Made by a program: the position numbers and the translations under genes. Of a stretch of 5,722 bases of DNA, positions 5,654 to 5,722 are shown one piece after another. The notes below the pieces were generated by a model. It made no database searches. It worked only from the letters and a program-made list of their open reading frames with translations, and was not told the origin of the DNA. The stretch is from Candidatus Aminicenantota bacterium (lineage in GTDB: Bacteria; Acidobacteriota; Aminicenantia; Aminicenantales; Aminicenantaceae). Location: the NCBI GenBank assembly GCA_023135995.1, contig JAGLRY010000125.1, positions 1 through 5,722 on the forward strand, read 5' to 3'. Position 1 is the stretch's first letter, and each line of letters starts with the position of its first letter.

Positions 5654-5722
5654 ATTAACCTGGATTATTCACGAGTTGAGTGGTAGGTCGGGTCGGGTGC
5701 CGCAGCGGCGAGGAAGTGGCCC
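5654..5722 (+). mobile_element. Possible outer end of an insertion sequence, truncated by the window edge
   Basis: TTAA (5655-5658) is followed by CCTGGATTATTCACG, and base composition then changes from AT-rich to about 74% GC over the last 43 bases, including the short direct repeat GTCGGGTCGGGT. Bases 5654-5671 are the inverted counterpart of 903-920 (17/18). From family knowledge, IS1380-type elements have short inverted repeats that often begin CCT and produce 4-5 base target duplications, so TTAA next to CCTGGATTATTCA fits such an end. No transposase sequence is in the window. The beginning of an unrelated GC-rich gene or another repeat is the alternative. Confidence 0.35.

Noticed and set aside
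5660..5722. Possible C-terminal end of a minus-strand gene entering from the right edge
   Set aside because: Short open stretches end in TGA or TAA in all minus frames here, but none gives a recognisable protein end, so no partial gene is called.
1..5722. CRISPR arrays, tRNA or rRNA genes, toxin-antitoxin pairs, defence genes
   Set aside because: No regularly spaced repeats, cloverleaf-like sequence, rRNA-like sequence or small gene pairs were seen on either strand; apart from short gaps, 1-5518 is filled by five intact metabolic or conserved-domain genes.

Overview
The window reads as ordinary chromosomal DNA of an anaerobic or facultatively anaerobic bacterium. The case for a bacterium is a clear Shine-Dalgarno sequence in front of two genes (AAAGGAG before the nitroreductase, GAGAGGAG before the oxidoreductase beta subunit) and a sigma70-like promoter in front of the alpha subunit. 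The anaerobic inference rests on the ferredoxin-type 2-oxoacid oxidoreductase. Base composition by eye is moderate, roughly the mid-forties in percent GC, except for the last ~45 bases, which jump to about three quarters GC. The lineage cannot be fixed from this sequence alone.

Layout: on the + strand, a DUF72 (YecE-like) protein (4-900) is followed after 27 bases by a fold-type III PLP decarboxylase of the diaminopimelate decarboxylase family (928-2229). On the - strand, reading from right to left, come the gamma-alpha fused subunit of a 2-oxoacid:ferredoxin oxidoreductase (5518-3800), its TPP-binding beta subunit (3768-2905) and a small FMN nitroreductase (2840-2280). The + and - blocks converge on a 50-base gap (2230-2279) holding a 7-bp hairpin. 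Bases 5519-5722 contain no gene. They hold a candidate promoter for the oxidoreductase and, at the very end, what may be the outer edge of an insertion sequence running off the window.

How the genes work together: only the two oxidoreductase subunits form an obvious functional unit. Together they make a two-subunit enzyme that oxidatively decarboxylates a 2-oxoacid with CoA and passes electrons to ferredoxin. The nitroreductase lies downstream on the same strand and may be co-transcribed. The decarboxylase probably makes lysine from meso-diaminopimelate, but its specificity is not certain. The DUF72 protein has no established biochemical role.

No new multi-gene system is visible. The points most worth a second look are: a missing cluster cysteine in the beta subunit (Gln at the third ligand position); a C-terminal QLDLF peptide in the DUF72 protein that matches the bacterial sliding-clamp binding motif; an 18-base intergenic motif repeated in inverted orientation at 903-920 and 5654-5671 (17/18 identical), which looks like insertion-sequence ends; and a decarboxylase with EPGK in place of EPGR and a shortened C-terminus.
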